From NCBI GenBank assembly GCA_963693365.1, contig CAVNZM010000001.1, forward strand, positions 13,082,001 to 13,146,000: a stretch of 64,000 bases of DNA, given 5' to 3'. The notes beneath the pieces are model-generated. The model made no database searches. It saw only the letters and a list, made by a program, of their open reading frames with translations, and was not told the origin of the DNA. The DNA comes from Amoebidium appalachense (Eukaryota > Ichthyosporea). A program made the position numbers and the translations under genes. Shown here one piece after another: positions 9,901 to 24,892 of the stretch; positions within the stretch are counted from its first letter, which is position 1, and each line of letters starts with the position of its first letter.

Positions 9901-12900
9901 CGTCCTATTTGTTATCATAAATGGTGGTTGGCTGGCTATCATATCCCATCAGTGTGAACAGCGATTTGTGATATTCAATATATTCACTGTCGTCCTATTT
10001 GTTATCATAAACGGTGGTTGGCTGGCTATCATACCGCCAGTGTGAACATGCCCGTAGGTCGGTTAACATGCTACAACTGGGGGCCTGATCCACAATCATC
10101 ACGAGGCATGGCCCTGACCTGATGGTGCCAACCAATCGCACAGCACTGGCCATGCAACATGCACACACACACTGGGGGGCACTCACAGGGGGTGGTCGGG
10201 GGCCAGCATGATCTGCAGGGTCTCGCACACAAACATGGTCACCACGGCCGGCACCTGGCACCCCTCCTCGCCCAGCCCGTTGCGCAGCTGGCCCAGCACG
10301 TGTTCGACCTGCCAGCACCCTGTCAGAGGGCCACCCAGCCTGCCTGCAGGTTGCACCCCATGCACGTGCACACACCTGTGGCTGCTCGCGGAAGGACCCG
10401 GCGGGCAGGTGGATGGTGAGCAGCAGGTGCAGCAGGTAGGAGGCCGCATGCCGCACGGCCGGCTCCAGGGAGCTCAGTGCCCGCACGGCATAGGCGGCCA
10501 CATGGCCGGCCACCAGTGCCCGGGCATCCAGCGGGCCGCCGTCCAGAGCCAGCGCCAACACCGGCAGCAGGAAGGCCGGGTCGTAGCCCTGCCGCTGGCC
10601 ATCGGCCACGCCCTGGCAGGGGGCACCCCGTGGCTCCAGGGGCCTGTGCACGGCAAAGGCCCGCACGCTGATGCACAGCCGCCGCTCATCCAGCCCGTCC
10701 AGCACGGCCTGTGCCCATGCCCCTGCACCCCTAATCATGAGCCCCGGCCCGGCAGCCAGCCACCGGGCCCCAGCCACGGGGCATACCTATGGGGGCATCG
10801 GGGCGCAGGCGGGCAGTCAGGCTGGCCGGGCCCCACTGGGCGGCCAATGGGGCCACCTGCAGGCCCTGGCGCTCGTACAGCTGCAGCACCTGCAACAGCA
10901 GACAGTCGGCCTCGTACAGCGACGCCTGGTACGCCCCCAGCAGCAGTACCACGTGGCCCTCCTGCGCCGCCTTGGGGCAGGCCATGACCAGCCCGTGCAG
11001 CAGCCGCACCAGCCCCAGACGCTGCGGCGCCTCCTGCGTGCTGCCCCCCACCCCTCAGCCCATTGCCCGGCACACACCCCACCGCCAGGGCCCATACTCC
11101 TACCTGGCCAGCCAATGCTCGGCGGCAGCAGCCCTGTTCTCGTCGGGGGGTGCGTGCAGGCCCGGCACCAGCAGGGCCGGGGCCTGGGAGTGGCCCAGCA
11201 GCATGTCCAGCATGCTACCCCCATCGAGCTGCCCCTCGGCCGGGGCATTGGGTGCAAACAGTGGGTGCAGTGACTGCAGCGTCGTGTGCAGTGTCTGGAT
11301 GGCCGCCGCACAGCCCAGCCGCCGCTTGAGGGTTTGCCGCACCAGCGCTGTCAGGGCTGGCCCCAGGCCTGGTGGGTAGCTGGTGGGGGGGCCAGCAGCC
11401 AGCATCTGCTGCAGCATGGCCTGCAGCGCACCCACAGCCACACTGTCGCCATGGGCCTGCCCGTAGGACTGTGCCAGGGACCATAGGCAGCCCACAAGCA
11501 GCCTGCTGCCACCTGGGCGCTGCCCGAGGGCCGAGGCCAGGGCTGTGTGTGCTGGGCCCCAGGGCTTGGGGGGGCTGAGGCGTGCAGGCACCAGGGCCTG
11601 CAGGTCTGCAGCAAGGGCCACCTCCTGCTCGGAGCTCAGTAGTCCTCCCGTTGCCATGCGGCCAAGCAGTGCCGCCAGTGCCGTGGCCGTGGGCTCGTCG
11701 ACATCGCCGCCCTGCAGCCACTGTTGCCCAGTCCGCCAGCATGTCGTCACCAGCGGCTCAAGCACACCCGCATCCTGTACCCGGCCAGTATCAGCCTTCC
11801 TCCCCCCTCCCCCATCCCCCTTAACGCTAAGAAAAAGGGGAAAAAAACAACAAACCAAAAAAAATACACGGGAAAAAAAAAAACGACCCATTGCGGGGGC
11901 ACCGACCTCACCGGCCAGCAAGTGGGCCTCGACCAGTGCAGCCAGCACGGGCAGACTGTCCAATGGCCGGGCCAGCAGGTCCTGGCCGAGTGCTGGCTGG
12001 GCCTGCAGCCTGGCCCTCAACATATGACGGCAGTAGGGGCTGCTGCGAAGCGCCCAGCCTGCTGCAGCCATAGCCTCGGGCCCAGCATCCGCACCCACGG
12101 CCCAGGCCAGCCAGTCGGCATCCACAGCAAGCGCATAGTCCGGCAGCCCCTGCCGTGCCAGTCAGCATCCACCCAAAGGGGTCACGTCTGGGCCAACATC
12201 CCCCTCGATGTCCATTGGCCGATAAAGCGACCTCACACCAGACACGCATGGCAAACAGTGAGCTTGTATTTGGCATACTGAACTCATGCACGGCCACCAT
12301 GAGACCCCCTCCTTGAAGAGCCATATTGAAGAGCCATGTGAGCAGCCAGGGCGCCACGAGCACCTCAAACCCCCAAACCCAGCATGCCAAGACCCCAATA
12401 AGGGCCCACCCAGCCTTGCACTCACCTGGCCCTGGGGCCCACAGCAGGCAGCCAGGTGGTCTGCAGCCATGGCCGCCAGCTCGGGGGCGCCCGTAGCTGC
12501 CCACAGGTTCAGCAGCCTGTGCAGCTGGTCGATGCGCAGCTGCTGGGCCGCACGGCAGGCCCCCAGCATGCTGCAGCACACCCAGGCCCCGCCCCCCGTT
12601 GCCGCCAGCAGGCTGTCGGGCAGTGCCAGGACGCTGGCCACCAGCTGCTGCAGTGCCGCCTGGCTGGCCAGGGCCGCATGCTGGCCCAGCACCCCAAGCG
12701 CCAGCCCCGTGCATGCCTGCCAGCCATATGCTCAGCAACCCTCTTATACCCCTACCCCCCACCTGTGTCCCCTCATCACACACACGCACCGGCCAGGGCG
12801 AATCCGGGCTGCTGCAGTAGTGCGTTAGGCGGCGCTGCAGGCCAGCCACGGCCTCCTCCACGCAGGGCTGGCCCAGCCCCCTGTGGGTGGGGGGCAGGCA

Positions 12901-15900
12901 GTGCAGGGCCAGGCACACGCAGTGCACGGCCCACACATGCACAGCCCCTCCGTCTCCGCTGCCCTCAGCTGCACACATACCGTCAGCAGCCGACCAGCCA
13001 GCCAGCCCCCCCAACCCTCCTGCACCCACCACCCACAGCCTCCCGAAACAATTGCCGCATCAGGGGGCTGTCCAGAACGGGGGCCACCATGGCCCCCCCC
13101 TGGCCCTGCAGCTGGTCGGCCAGGCAGCCCAGCAGGTGGTGCAGCAGCTGCAGCCCGGCCTGCCCCCACCGGCCCACTCAATCCCCCCGACCACAGTGCC
13201 AACTCCCCTCACCCAACCCCCGCAACACGTACCAGGCATCCAGCTTTGGGCCCACCATGCAGGGCCATGTGGGCCAGCACGGCCTGGCATGCGGCTGCCA
13301 GGGCCTCAAGAGCCATGGCCTCTGTGGTCTGGCTGGCCGCAGCTACCAGTCCGCTGTTGGTGCCCAGGGCATCCACCCAGGCCTCGGGGGGCAGCCTGGC
13401 CAGTGCCCTCTGCAGGGTGCGTGGGCCCTGCAGCCAGGCCGCCAGGGGGGCACTGGGGTCCTGCAGCAGCACATACTGTGCCAGTGCCCCGGCCAATGCT
13501 GTGCGGCCAGGTGGCCCCAGCCAGTCGGCCACGGTCACCAACTGCCGGCGCACCCACTCAGGAGGGCAGCCCACTAGCAGGCCCGCTGCCCTGGGGGCAT
13601 CACTCTGCAAACAGCGCAGCAGCTGCAGCGCCTGACCGGCACCACCTGCACCCACCCTCAGCAACCACCCGGCCACCATGCCCAACAGGCATGCAGGGCC
13701 ACCCACCCAAGGTCTCCTGGGTGTGCAGATCTCTCCCCAGCAGCACGGTAACAGCTCTGCCCAGGCCCCAGGCCACGAGGGGGCCGTCTGCCGGCAGGCC
13801 GTCCAGCAGCATGCCCAGTGCCCCTGCTGCCCCCTGGCCCGTATCCATGTCAGCCGCTGCCACCCTCCAGCCCTGCCCACCGGGGCCACCTACCGGCCGT
13901 GGCAGCAGGCCGTGCAGCACCCTGGCCAGATACCCCCACGGGGCCATGCCCGGCTGGCCGGCCCAGCGCTTACCGTACACGTGCAGCGCAGCAAGCACCT
14001 GCAGGGGCCCTCAGCACATGCACAGCAACCCAGCATCGGCCCGGCCAAGGCATGTCTTCCACCATGCCTCAGTGCTTCGGGGGTTTGCAACACTGATTGT
14101 GCATTCTCATAAGTGGGAGGAGACTATCTAGCTTGCCATTCGTGTTCATTGTGAACTGCACTTGCTTGTCCTTTCCAGGCCCATATTTCCCCGGTAAACC
14201 CTCTTTGAATTCACGTTGCCAGGAAACAAGTAGCATGATGATATGGATTGAAGCCAAACCGAAAGATACATGACCATGTCTTTTTTGCACGCCCATAGAC
14301 CCTGCCCTTAGACCGCAATGTCCCACCCTCCTATGGTTGGTTGGTGTGCAGGTGGTTGCAGGGTCACCAACAGCATAGCAGCAGATTGTGAGCTGCTTAC
14401 CAGTGGGCTCAGTGGCCGGCTGGTTGTGTCGTCCCAGGCAACCAGCTGCATGCCCCCATCCTGCTGTGGCGCACTCTGTGCCGAGGCATGGCCTGGGCCC
14501 ACCTGCATGGCCCAGCGGTCCATCCACGTGTATGGGTCCGAGGCCACCAGCCCCACGGCCCCGTCCAGCAGCTCCACTGCCGCCTGCCCAGCCCCCTGCA
14601 AGCAGCCCAGCCACACCCCTGCCTCCGTGCCGTGGCTGCTAAACACGTCCAGGCTGCCCACCATCTGCCCCCCCGTTAGAACCACCTACTATCCCCCCCC
14701 CTCCCCCCCCCCCCTTCTCCCCCAGGGACGCACTCTAGTCAGCACTCCCTCCAGCACGGCGCCCAGGGCACCCAGGCCCCCGGCCGCCCACAGGCCTAGC
14801 AGCATGCCAAACGGTGACAGCGCCCTGCTGCCCCGCACAAACGCCCAGCGGTAGTTGTCGGCTGCACCGTGCACTGGGGTCAGCATGGTGCGTGGTGGGT
14901 GGAGGGGGGGGCATGTGGCTAGCATGGCTCTAGCATGCACCTTCACGGCAAAGAGCTACACTGTGAAAGTTGGGGGACGTTGATCGGCGAAACTTTGCTA
15001 TCTGATAGCTGGTATGATGTTCAAACCAAAATCAATTAATGATTAGTCGGTAGTCAGTGGGCCATAGACAACACTTAGAATTGTTCTGCATCTAATAAGA
15101 AGTCTTCTTTGCTAGGTCTTGGATCGAGAGGCAACAGCATAAAACGACGACATACAAGCATGTTGCAAACCAAAAAAGGGACCAACTGATAGAGTTGAAT
15201 TATATGCGTTCAGTTTCAGTTGAGTTGTACAGGGTTTCAACAGCCCGAGGATTGAAGGTCGATGAATTGGAGCCAAAAACCCGTTCTGTTTAGCAAGGCA
15301 TCATAGTCTGCTTGGCTAAAACTAGCAATCTTTGCCCCACTATTCCGGTCTTATCCCGCACATGTCAGGCAGCCAGCCGGTGCCCTGTGCACCTATCCAT
15401 GCAAATCCACCCACTGGTGGTGGGCTGCCGCCAGCACGTACCGTGGGCCATGATGTGCAGCAGCTGGGCCAGCACGGGCAGTGCGCAACCCTGCAGGCTG
15501 TCGGGCAGCAGCCGGCCGTAGTCCAGCCGGGCCTCGACCAGCAACTCCCCCATGGCCTGCTGGTAGCCCCGCACCACCTGCAGCCCTCACCATTAGACCC
15601 CCAACCCCCCCCTCAACCCCCCCTGTGCGGGCAAGCAGCACGCACGCGCAGGATGGCCACGTGGCGCAGCAAGGCCTCGGGTGTGCTGCTGGCTGGTGCC
15701 GCCTGCACGGCCTGGTGCAACGCAATAACCAGCTGCACATCGGGCAGCCGTCCACGCCACAGCTCTGTAGCCCCGTCAGTCCCTGCCAGCCCTCACCCCG
15801 CGGCCAACTCCCGACCCACCCGCACCTTTTAGGCGGGGCAGGGCTGGGTGGTCCGGGCCCAGGCGGTCCACCATGCGGCCACAGCGGTCCAGCAGCACCC

Positions 15901-18434
15901 CCAGCAGGCCCAGTGCCGTGCTGCCCGGCAGAGTCAGACCCAGATCACCCATCCAGCAACCCAGGCAGGCAGCAGGCGGGGCCGTACCTGCGCACCAATG
16001 GCACGGCATGCTGCAGGGCCTGCCGCACCAAACTGGCTGGCCAGCTGCCGGGCAGGGCCAGGCCGCACAGTGCCGTCACATAGTCTGCAGCATGTGGCCC
16101 CGACCAGCCCCCCCTGTCCCCCCCAGCCGTCAGCCAGTGCCTGCACGTGCTACCTGCAGCCGGGGCCAGGCACGTACGGCGGGTCAGGCACGGGGCCTGG
16201 AGGCAGGGGCAGGGAGGCAGCCCGCAGCAGCAGGGCCATGGCGGCCAGCCAGCGCAGGGACAGGCGGGCCTCCAGGTTGAATGGCAGTGCCCCCCAGTAG
16301 CTGCCTGCCCGTCAGCACCAGCAAGGGGGGGCCACGGGGGGGCATGGACGGGGGAACCTACGGGCCCAGGGTGTCGGGGCAGGCTGCAAGCATGGCCTGC
16401 AGCAGCTGCCGTGCCAGCGGGTCGTCCAGGGCCCCGGGCAGGCCCTGTGCAAACCGCAGCAGCACGGGATTGGGTGCCCGGCCCCCAAGCACGGCCCCCC
16501 AGCCGCCATCGCCGTAGCACAGGCCCGTGCCCGTGTGGCCGCACAACCGCAGCAGAAACACGTGGGCCAGGTCCCGCACCGTGGCCCCCTCCCGTCCGGC
16601 CTGGTCGCTGCTATACAGCTGCGCCAGCTGCCCTGCCTGTCAGCACCCCCCTATCCCCCCCCCCTCCCCGTGTGGGGCCGGATATGCCACCTCACCTGCA
16701 GCAGCACGGGGCTGGCAAAGAACTGAATGCGGGCCGTCTTGCTGACCCCTGGGGCATCCACCACGGCCCGCTGCAGCGTCCCCAGCACAAGCTGCACCAT
16801 CTGTAACGCCAGTCAGCCCAGGAGCCCGCCACATCAGGAGGGGGGGGGGGGGGGTGTATGCCTCGTAGGTGTCCTTCGGCAGGTGGCGGATGATGGCGCT
16901 GCTGAAGGCATGCAGGCCCAGCACCTTGCTGGTCAGCGCCGCATCCCCCGTGCTGAGCAGTGCCAGCACAAACCGCACATACAGCGTGTGTGCATCTGCA
17001 GCAGCCCCAGGCCGGTGGGTGAGGATGGACAGGCACACACGTGGACATGCAGCTAGCAGGCACACTGCCCCCTGGCAGGCACTCCCAGGCCATGCACAGC
17101 CACACAGGCCACCCACCCACCTGGTGACTGTGACGTGCTACGCTGGCCGGCCAGTTTGCTGAGAGGCTGTGTGCCACCGAATCAGAACACTGTCCCCCCC
17201 CCACACCCTCCCCCCTCGCCCCCTCCCCCTCCCCCCCCCAGCCCCACACAGCCAGGCCTGCTTACCGCATATCCGAAGTTGAAGTTCAGCAGCAGGTCCT
17301 GCACGGCGCTGGCACCCAGGCTGGCTGCGGCCAGCAGAAACGACAGGGCACCCCTTGCGCCGGCCGAGGCCAGGGCCGAGTATACGGGGCGCATATGCAG
17401 CCGCAGCACCCTGCGCACCGTGGCCAGGGCCCTGCTGCCCAGCGCCTGCCGGGCCTGCGCCGTGACCACGTGGCCCAGCGCCTCCAGCACCGGCCCGTTG
17501 ACTTTTTGCTGCGGCCCCAGTCAGCCATGCCCTGCAGGTCCGTGCCCTGACACCACCACTCCACGCACCTGGTTTGCCCCTGCAGCCTCCCAGGCCCCAA
17601 ACAGCTCTGCACAGTCCGTGGCAGACTCGGCATACAACGCCACCAGCCGGGCCTCGGGCCCTGTGTCGTGCTGGGCAGCCTCGTTGAACCGCCCCAGTGC
17701 TGTGGCTGCGCAGTCAGCAGGGTTGGAGGGGTGGAGGGGAAGGGGGAAAGGGTGGCAATGGGCAAAGGTAGGGTGCGATGTACGCGGTGGCGTGTGTTGT
17801 TTGTTTTTTTTTTTGCCCCGTGGAAGGGGGGGGGGGGGGGGAGGGGGGGGGGGGGGAAACGGGCCGGGGAGGCAGTAAAGGGGGGGAAGGGGAAAGGGGA
17901 AAGGGGGGGGGGCAAAGAGTGGGCGGCAATTGTGGAAGTGGTGGTGGTGATGGTGGTTTTTTTTTTTGTTTTTTTTTTTTTTGTTTTTTGTTGTTTTTTG
18001 GGGGGGGGGGGGGGGGGGGAGGGAGGTCTTTTGATAAAAGGTGAGGATAGGGTTAGGGTGGGGAGAGGGGGGCGGAGGGGAGGGGGAGGGGGAAGTTGTT
18101 GAGGTGGTAAAGGGTGGGGAATCGGTTTGGCGGGGAGAAGAGCTGGGTGGCTTGGGCGGGGTGGGGGTAGGGAGAGGGGGGGGGGGGGGGGGTTGGTACC
18201 ATAGCTGACGGCTTCAAGGGAGCCACTGGTGACAGCCTTTGTGAATTCGCTGAGCGTGTACGCGGCCACCTTCACGCTGGCCCGGCCGGCCTGCGTGCTG
18301 TGCGGCCCTGCCGCGTCAGCGGCTGGTTTGGGCATGTCGGTAGGGCCAGGTGGAGAAGTGTTTGGGTGGACGGCTGTAGGGGAACAGGTGTGGGCGCACT
18401 CAGCAGCTAGTGCTGCTACGTCTAGGTGTAGCAC
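6954..18434 (-). CDS. URB1: URB1/NPA1-like 60S ribosome-biogenesis protein
   Basis: About 30 exons on the minus strand encode roughly 2,000 residues, from a first exon near 18434-18200 to the stop at 6954. N-terminal exons at about 17.70-16.16 kb match the Npa1 domain (LYVRFVLALLSTGDAALTSK, VSKTARIQFFASPVLLQ, FLLRLCGHTGTGLCYGDGG, LLQAMLAACPDTLGPYW). C-terminal exons 9346-9263, 9204-9085 and 9017-8945 match the NopRA1 region (NRFLLQRPLLPLDDVPLF, ERVWMLRWLVYGLAG, YHNSLLADRTGR). The middle is alanine- and leucine-rich helical repeat and poorly conserved. URB1/Npa1p is a nucleolar factor for early pre-60S particles. Well-defined late exons are 8168-8001, 7911-7659 and 7387-6954, and their phases agree. 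Introns end with CTGAC-type branch points; the one after about 16866 starts with GC. Start codon choice (18434 or 18336) is uncertain. Confidence 0.88.
8390..8944 (-). repeat. Minisatellite in a URB1 intron with branch-point-like motifs
   Basis: About 22-24-base units of the plus-strand type GGTGCATATATGGGGCCAGT run from about 8400 to the exon edge at 8944. On the transcribed minus strand many units read ACCATACTGACCCC or ACCATACTGGCCCC, so TACTGAC, the branch-point consensus of this genome, recurs right after the donor site. Frames open through the array only because the unit lacks stops in some phases. Confidence 0.85.
9728..10040. repeat. Two adjacent direct duplications in a URB1 intron
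   Basis: A segment of about 57 bases starting ATCAACTAGAACCACCCATA occurs twice (about 9728-9784 and 9785-9841). It is followed by about 2.3 copies of a 90-base unit that begins ATATCCCATCAGTGTGAACA and includes the inverted pair ATATCCCA/TGGGATAT. The sequence is AT-richer than its surroundings and fills the large intron between exons at 10.19 and 9.35 kb. It may be the remains of a small inserted element. Confidence 0.8.
14940..15440 (-). other. AT-rich URB1 intron segment
   Basis: This stretch, roughly 14940-15330, is clearly less GC-rich than the other URB1 introns and shows no repeat or open frame. It lies between the exon ending at about 14863 and the next upstream exon (about 15580-15442). 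An inserted element that has lost its ends is possible but not shown. Confidence 0.4.
17745..18199 (-). repeat. URB1 first intron: G-rich low-complexity tract
   Basis: The first URB1 intron is almost entirely G runs and T runs on the plus strand (for example near 17827-17855, 17950-18020 and 18177-18192), so C and A runs in the transcript. Proline-rich open frames through it are artefacts of composition. Confidence 0.85.
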
Positions 18435-19800
18435 TTATTGCCCTCTGGGAGCTTATGTCTCTTCCCCGCGTGCAGAAATGGTGTCACAACTTAGGCATCG
18501 CCCTAACGCTGTGTGATGTGTGCTGTATGTGACCTAGGCCTACCGTTGTGTTCGTTGTTCGCGCACAGAGCCGTATACCACGTGCACCCGGAAAGCGGCT
18601 CACCCAGCACCAAGGCCTAGCACCCGGAGTCACCACACAGGGTGCGCTGTAGGCCAATCGATAAGATTTGAGACAGGAACACCAATCGTGAGTCGACCGA
18701 TGAGTGATGGACAGATGACCGAGTCTGACTGTGCTGGCAGAGGGCCGTGGTCTGGCAGGTAAGAAATAGAATTCGCATGTTCTGCTATTCTAGACGTCTA
18801 GGTGCCTTGAGACGCCACCGTTCCTGCTAGCTGTTGCACGATAAGCCGACGCTTTCTCCTTGAAAAATAAGCGCTACTTCAATACGATTGCTTTCTGGCG
18901 CCAGCAAGTGGGTTTTTGATGACTGAGAATCATGATCATATATCTCGAGCTTCCCCCTTGCATTGGCTGTGAGCTGGGTGGGCTATAGCACCAGGCATTG
19001 GGAGGCTCCCACTGATTGTGTCCTGAAAAAGCATGGGACTCGAGGCAGCCCTAAGCTGCTGGTGCAGGGCTGAAGCTTTCAAAGCAGCCTCCACGAAGTT
19101 CACATCACGGAATGGCAGGGTCGTGTACCTGTTAAACGGTAACAGAGCCCCCCTCCCCCCCCTCCCTCCTCCTCCTCCTCCCCCCCCTTCCCCCCCCCCT
19201 ACCCAACCCCCCTCTCCCCCTGTCCCCCCTCCCCCCCCCCCCCCCCGCTGTGTAAGCCAGTGTTGTTTGGGTGAGTGCGTGCGTATGAAGGTGGTGGTGG
19301 TGGTGTGGGGGGGGGGGGGAGGCGCTATGGACAGACTGGAATTAGCAAAAACTGGGTTCGCTCAAGCTAGGAAGGAAGCAAACACACAAACAGTTTGTCC
19401 ACAGTAGACGCGAGGCTATTGACAAAGTGAAAGGCCATTATGATTGCGTGTGGGGGTTGGAATGAGGCATAGGGACCGTGGGAAGGGGAGGGGGAGGGGG
19501 GGACGGGGGGGGGGGGGGGGGGGGGGGGAAGGGGGGGGGGGGGGGGGAGGGGGGGAGGCTTATGGCAACAAGAAGTGGATGGATTTGCAGCAAGAGAAAA
19601 GCACAACCAAAACGGTTTAACAAGCTACAGTGTGCATCAAAGGCTGCGAGGGGCAACTCAAAGTACACTGACACAACCCGACATGTGACCTTGGGAAAAA
19701 TGGATTTTTTTCTGAGTTGTCCCACACATAGACTCCATAGACTCCCACCAGGCCCACCAGGCTGCTCGTTGCAACACACGAGGTATATGGGTGACACAGT
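18435..19800. other. Intergenic region upstream of URB1 and downstream of SELENOK
   Basis: Unique sequence with several C and G runs (about 19150-19250 and 19485-19560). A minus-strand open stretch of about 65 codons lies at about 19139-18945 but has no recognisable domain or partner exons. No gene can be supported. The URB1 promoter should lie just above 18434. Confidence 0.5.
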
Positions 19801-19873
19801 CCTAGTGGACTCTAATATTTATCTGCTGGCTCGGCACCAGCTCATACGGTAGATATCTTGGGCCTGGGGAGGG

Positions 19874-19930
19874 TGGCTGCCGTCTGCTGCAGGGGTCCGT
19901 TGGTTTGCCCCCGCCACGTCACCGCAGGCC
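19874..19930 (-). promoter_or_regulatory. Candidate SECIS element of the selenoprotein K mRNA
   Basis: On the minus strand a GTGA (19922-19919) is followed 12 bases later by AAACC in a loop, and the 3' arm ends in AGAC (19885-19882), so a G-A/A-G core can form. The helix GTGGCGGGGG/CCCCTGCAGC pairs with one mismatch, and a lower CTGC/GCAG stem is possible. A matching acceptor with branch point (CACTGACTGTGGGCAG) lies just upstream at about 19990-20005, so the hairpin could be in a 3' UTR exon joined from about 20817. GTGA in place of ATGA is unusual, and the structure was folded by eye only. Confidence 0.45.
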
Positions 19931-19989
19931 GCACAGGTAGAGACCGTGCAGGCCCTGCAGCCACGGCCCAGGCCGGCCAGCTTGCTGCT

Positions 19990-20817
19990 GCCCACAGTCA
20001 GTGCACACACTAGGCCACGCTAGGAATAGGGGTCTACTCCATACAGCTACGACAGGAGTGGATGCAATGACGGGCACCCGGGACACAAGCATACGGACAG
20101 GCAGGCGCGCCGCGCGCGCACACACACACACACAAACATAAACCTCCGAATTAGCAAAGACCTTGCACCTGCGGCGACAGCTTTCACGTGCTTGTTCCAT
20201 CAGAGCAAACCCAAATACAAACAGAAAGCACATACAGAAGGGCAGGCGCTAGTGGAAAGCTATAAGACAACGAACACAGGAATGGCAGCTTGTGCCGTCG
20301 TAAGGTGTCCCTGTGGTGCACGAAAGAACGTCTGACTATGTATGTGCACGTGAGGTGCGCGTGAGTTTTCTTATACAGCCTAGTACGTATACACCTACGG
20401 TATGAGTAACTGTATCGTGTGTGCACATATGACTTCGTAGGTGTGCTCGCAGGTGCATTGTTACAGGCAGCCTGTGCTGTAGAGTGTGTGTGTGTGTGAG
20501 CCTCTAAGTAGTGTGTGCAAGTATGACTGTGTGGGTCTGTTCACGTTAGTGTGTGCGTCTTTATGATCCATGTGTGGATCCGGGGCCGTGCGTGTCATCT
20601 GCCTTTAGGTAACTGTATGGCAGTGTGGTGTGTGCAGGTATGACCCGACTTCGTCTGCCTGTCTGAATACGTATATGCCGTTGGGTGCCTGCCAGCACGT
20701 GTATGTGTGTGCGGGGTGGTGGTGTGTTTTTGAAATGGGGAAGCGAGCAAAAGGGAGTTAGGGCAGAAAAGCAGCACACTGCTCTCGAAGTGTGGCCAAG
20801 CAGCCAGCACGCACCTG
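19990..20817 (-). other. Proposed 3' UTR intron of selenoprotein K
   Basis: The proposed donor is GAGCAG/GTGCGTGC near 20817 and the acceptor is CACTGACTGTGGGCAG near 19995. The interval holds short CA/GT stretches (about 20112-20133 and 20485-20500) and no coding signal. Direct transcript evidence is needed; the splice-site match is the only support. Confidence 0.4.
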
Positions 20818-20837
20818 CTCAGTGCTGCAAGCTGGCC

Positions 20838-21922
20838 TTAACCTCAGCCGCCTGCACCAGGCGGGGCATTATGGCAGTCATTGCCTGCACAGGGCCATGT
20901 TAGTGGCGCCGTCATCGCTTGAAAGCGCACCCCAACCACCAACCCAGCCACTCACTCTGGAGCCCGTGAATGTTTGCTCGTCGCTGCGGCCTGCCCCCTC
21001 CACCACCTCCCCCACCCCCACCGCCGCCTCCGCCACCATAGCCCCTTGTCCCTCGCCTGCTTGGCTCGGGCTTGCCAGGTGCCACCAGTCCGATCAGAGG
21101 CTGTCGGGTTGGCACAGGTCAGCACCGTGCACCACACAAGCCAACAGCCTATGCTGGCCTCACTGCTACCGCAAATACAAGGCCCATGGCTGCACGTCAA
21201 AAGATCTTCAAACGGCAGAAGGCCAGCCGCAAAATAACTCCCGGCAGCCACTTGGCCAGACGTCCCACAAGACTCAGCATGCTACCAAAGCTTAGTCGCG
21301 CACACTAGACCTAACAGAACCACTCCCGTGAACTTGAGCTTTACGTTGCATATAGCTAGAGTTGAAGTCGGTTTATCTACCAATTGGGAAAGGTGAAGTC
21401 GACTCAAAGGGATGCCAGGCAGCAAACCACACAGCTGCGCGTGCAACATAGGGCAGAGGGTTGGGGAATGGAGGCATACCCCAAACAGCGACTGCAGGCT
21501 GTACACGTCGGTCAACACGTGGCCAGGGAGGAAAGGTGTGTCAGTATCCTTGCTGGGCCACAACACCATGCCCCCCGCAGGACAAAGCTGTGCAGCACTC
21601 ACAGGCCTGCACGACACACAGCCCTGTGCATCGTCGAAACCCTCACATACAACCCCAACCACACACAGCGTCCCAGTTAACCCACCTCCCCTCCCCCTTC
21701 CCCTCTTCCCAAAGCCCTATGCCCCTCCATACACCTCCCAATCCCCTCGGGGCACTTACAAGAACGTAAAACCAGCAAGCACGGCCCAGAAGGTGTCCTT
21801 CCAGTAACGGGTCGACAGCACGCTCTTTTCCTGAAGCGTGCCCGACGCTGCAGCCAGCACTCAGCAACCCGCCACCCCCCAATCCAGGCCCAGTCCCGGC
21901 ACATACCTGTCACGTACACCAT
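20838..21922 (-). CDS. SELENOK: Selenoprotein K with TGA-encoded selenocysteine
   Basis: Five coding exons: 21922-21907, 21847-21760, 21498-21480 (19 bases), 21100-20956 and 20884-20838; all phases join to about 102 residues (family about 94). The N-terminus MVYVT and the following SGTLQEKSVLS-YWKDTFW match the family pattern. One membrane helix (about residues 23-41, ending FFLQSLFG) is followed by a Gly-rich, Arg-containing tail (RPQRRANIHGLQ). The last exon reads PPGAGG, TGA, GGT, TAA, giving the family C-terminus GGUG; TGA is at 20846-20844 and TAA at 20840-20838. SELENOK sits in the ER membrane and acts in ER stress and protein acylation in animals. A standard annotator would stop at TGA. 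A donor-like GAGCAG/GTGCGTGC at about 20817 suggests a spliced 3' UTR. Confidence 0.88.

Positions 21923-24892
<2,970 letters not shown>

Noticed and set aside
18945-19139. 65-codon open stretch on the minus strand
   Set aside because: No family recognised, no convincing neighbours with matching phase.
19830-19845. Second hairpin with ATGAGCTGG as SECIS
   Set aside because: Helix of only five pairs and no unpaired AA in the loop.
21480-21491. 12-base version of the SELENOK microexon
   Set aside because: It leaves the wrong phase and leads into a stop; the 19-base version fits.
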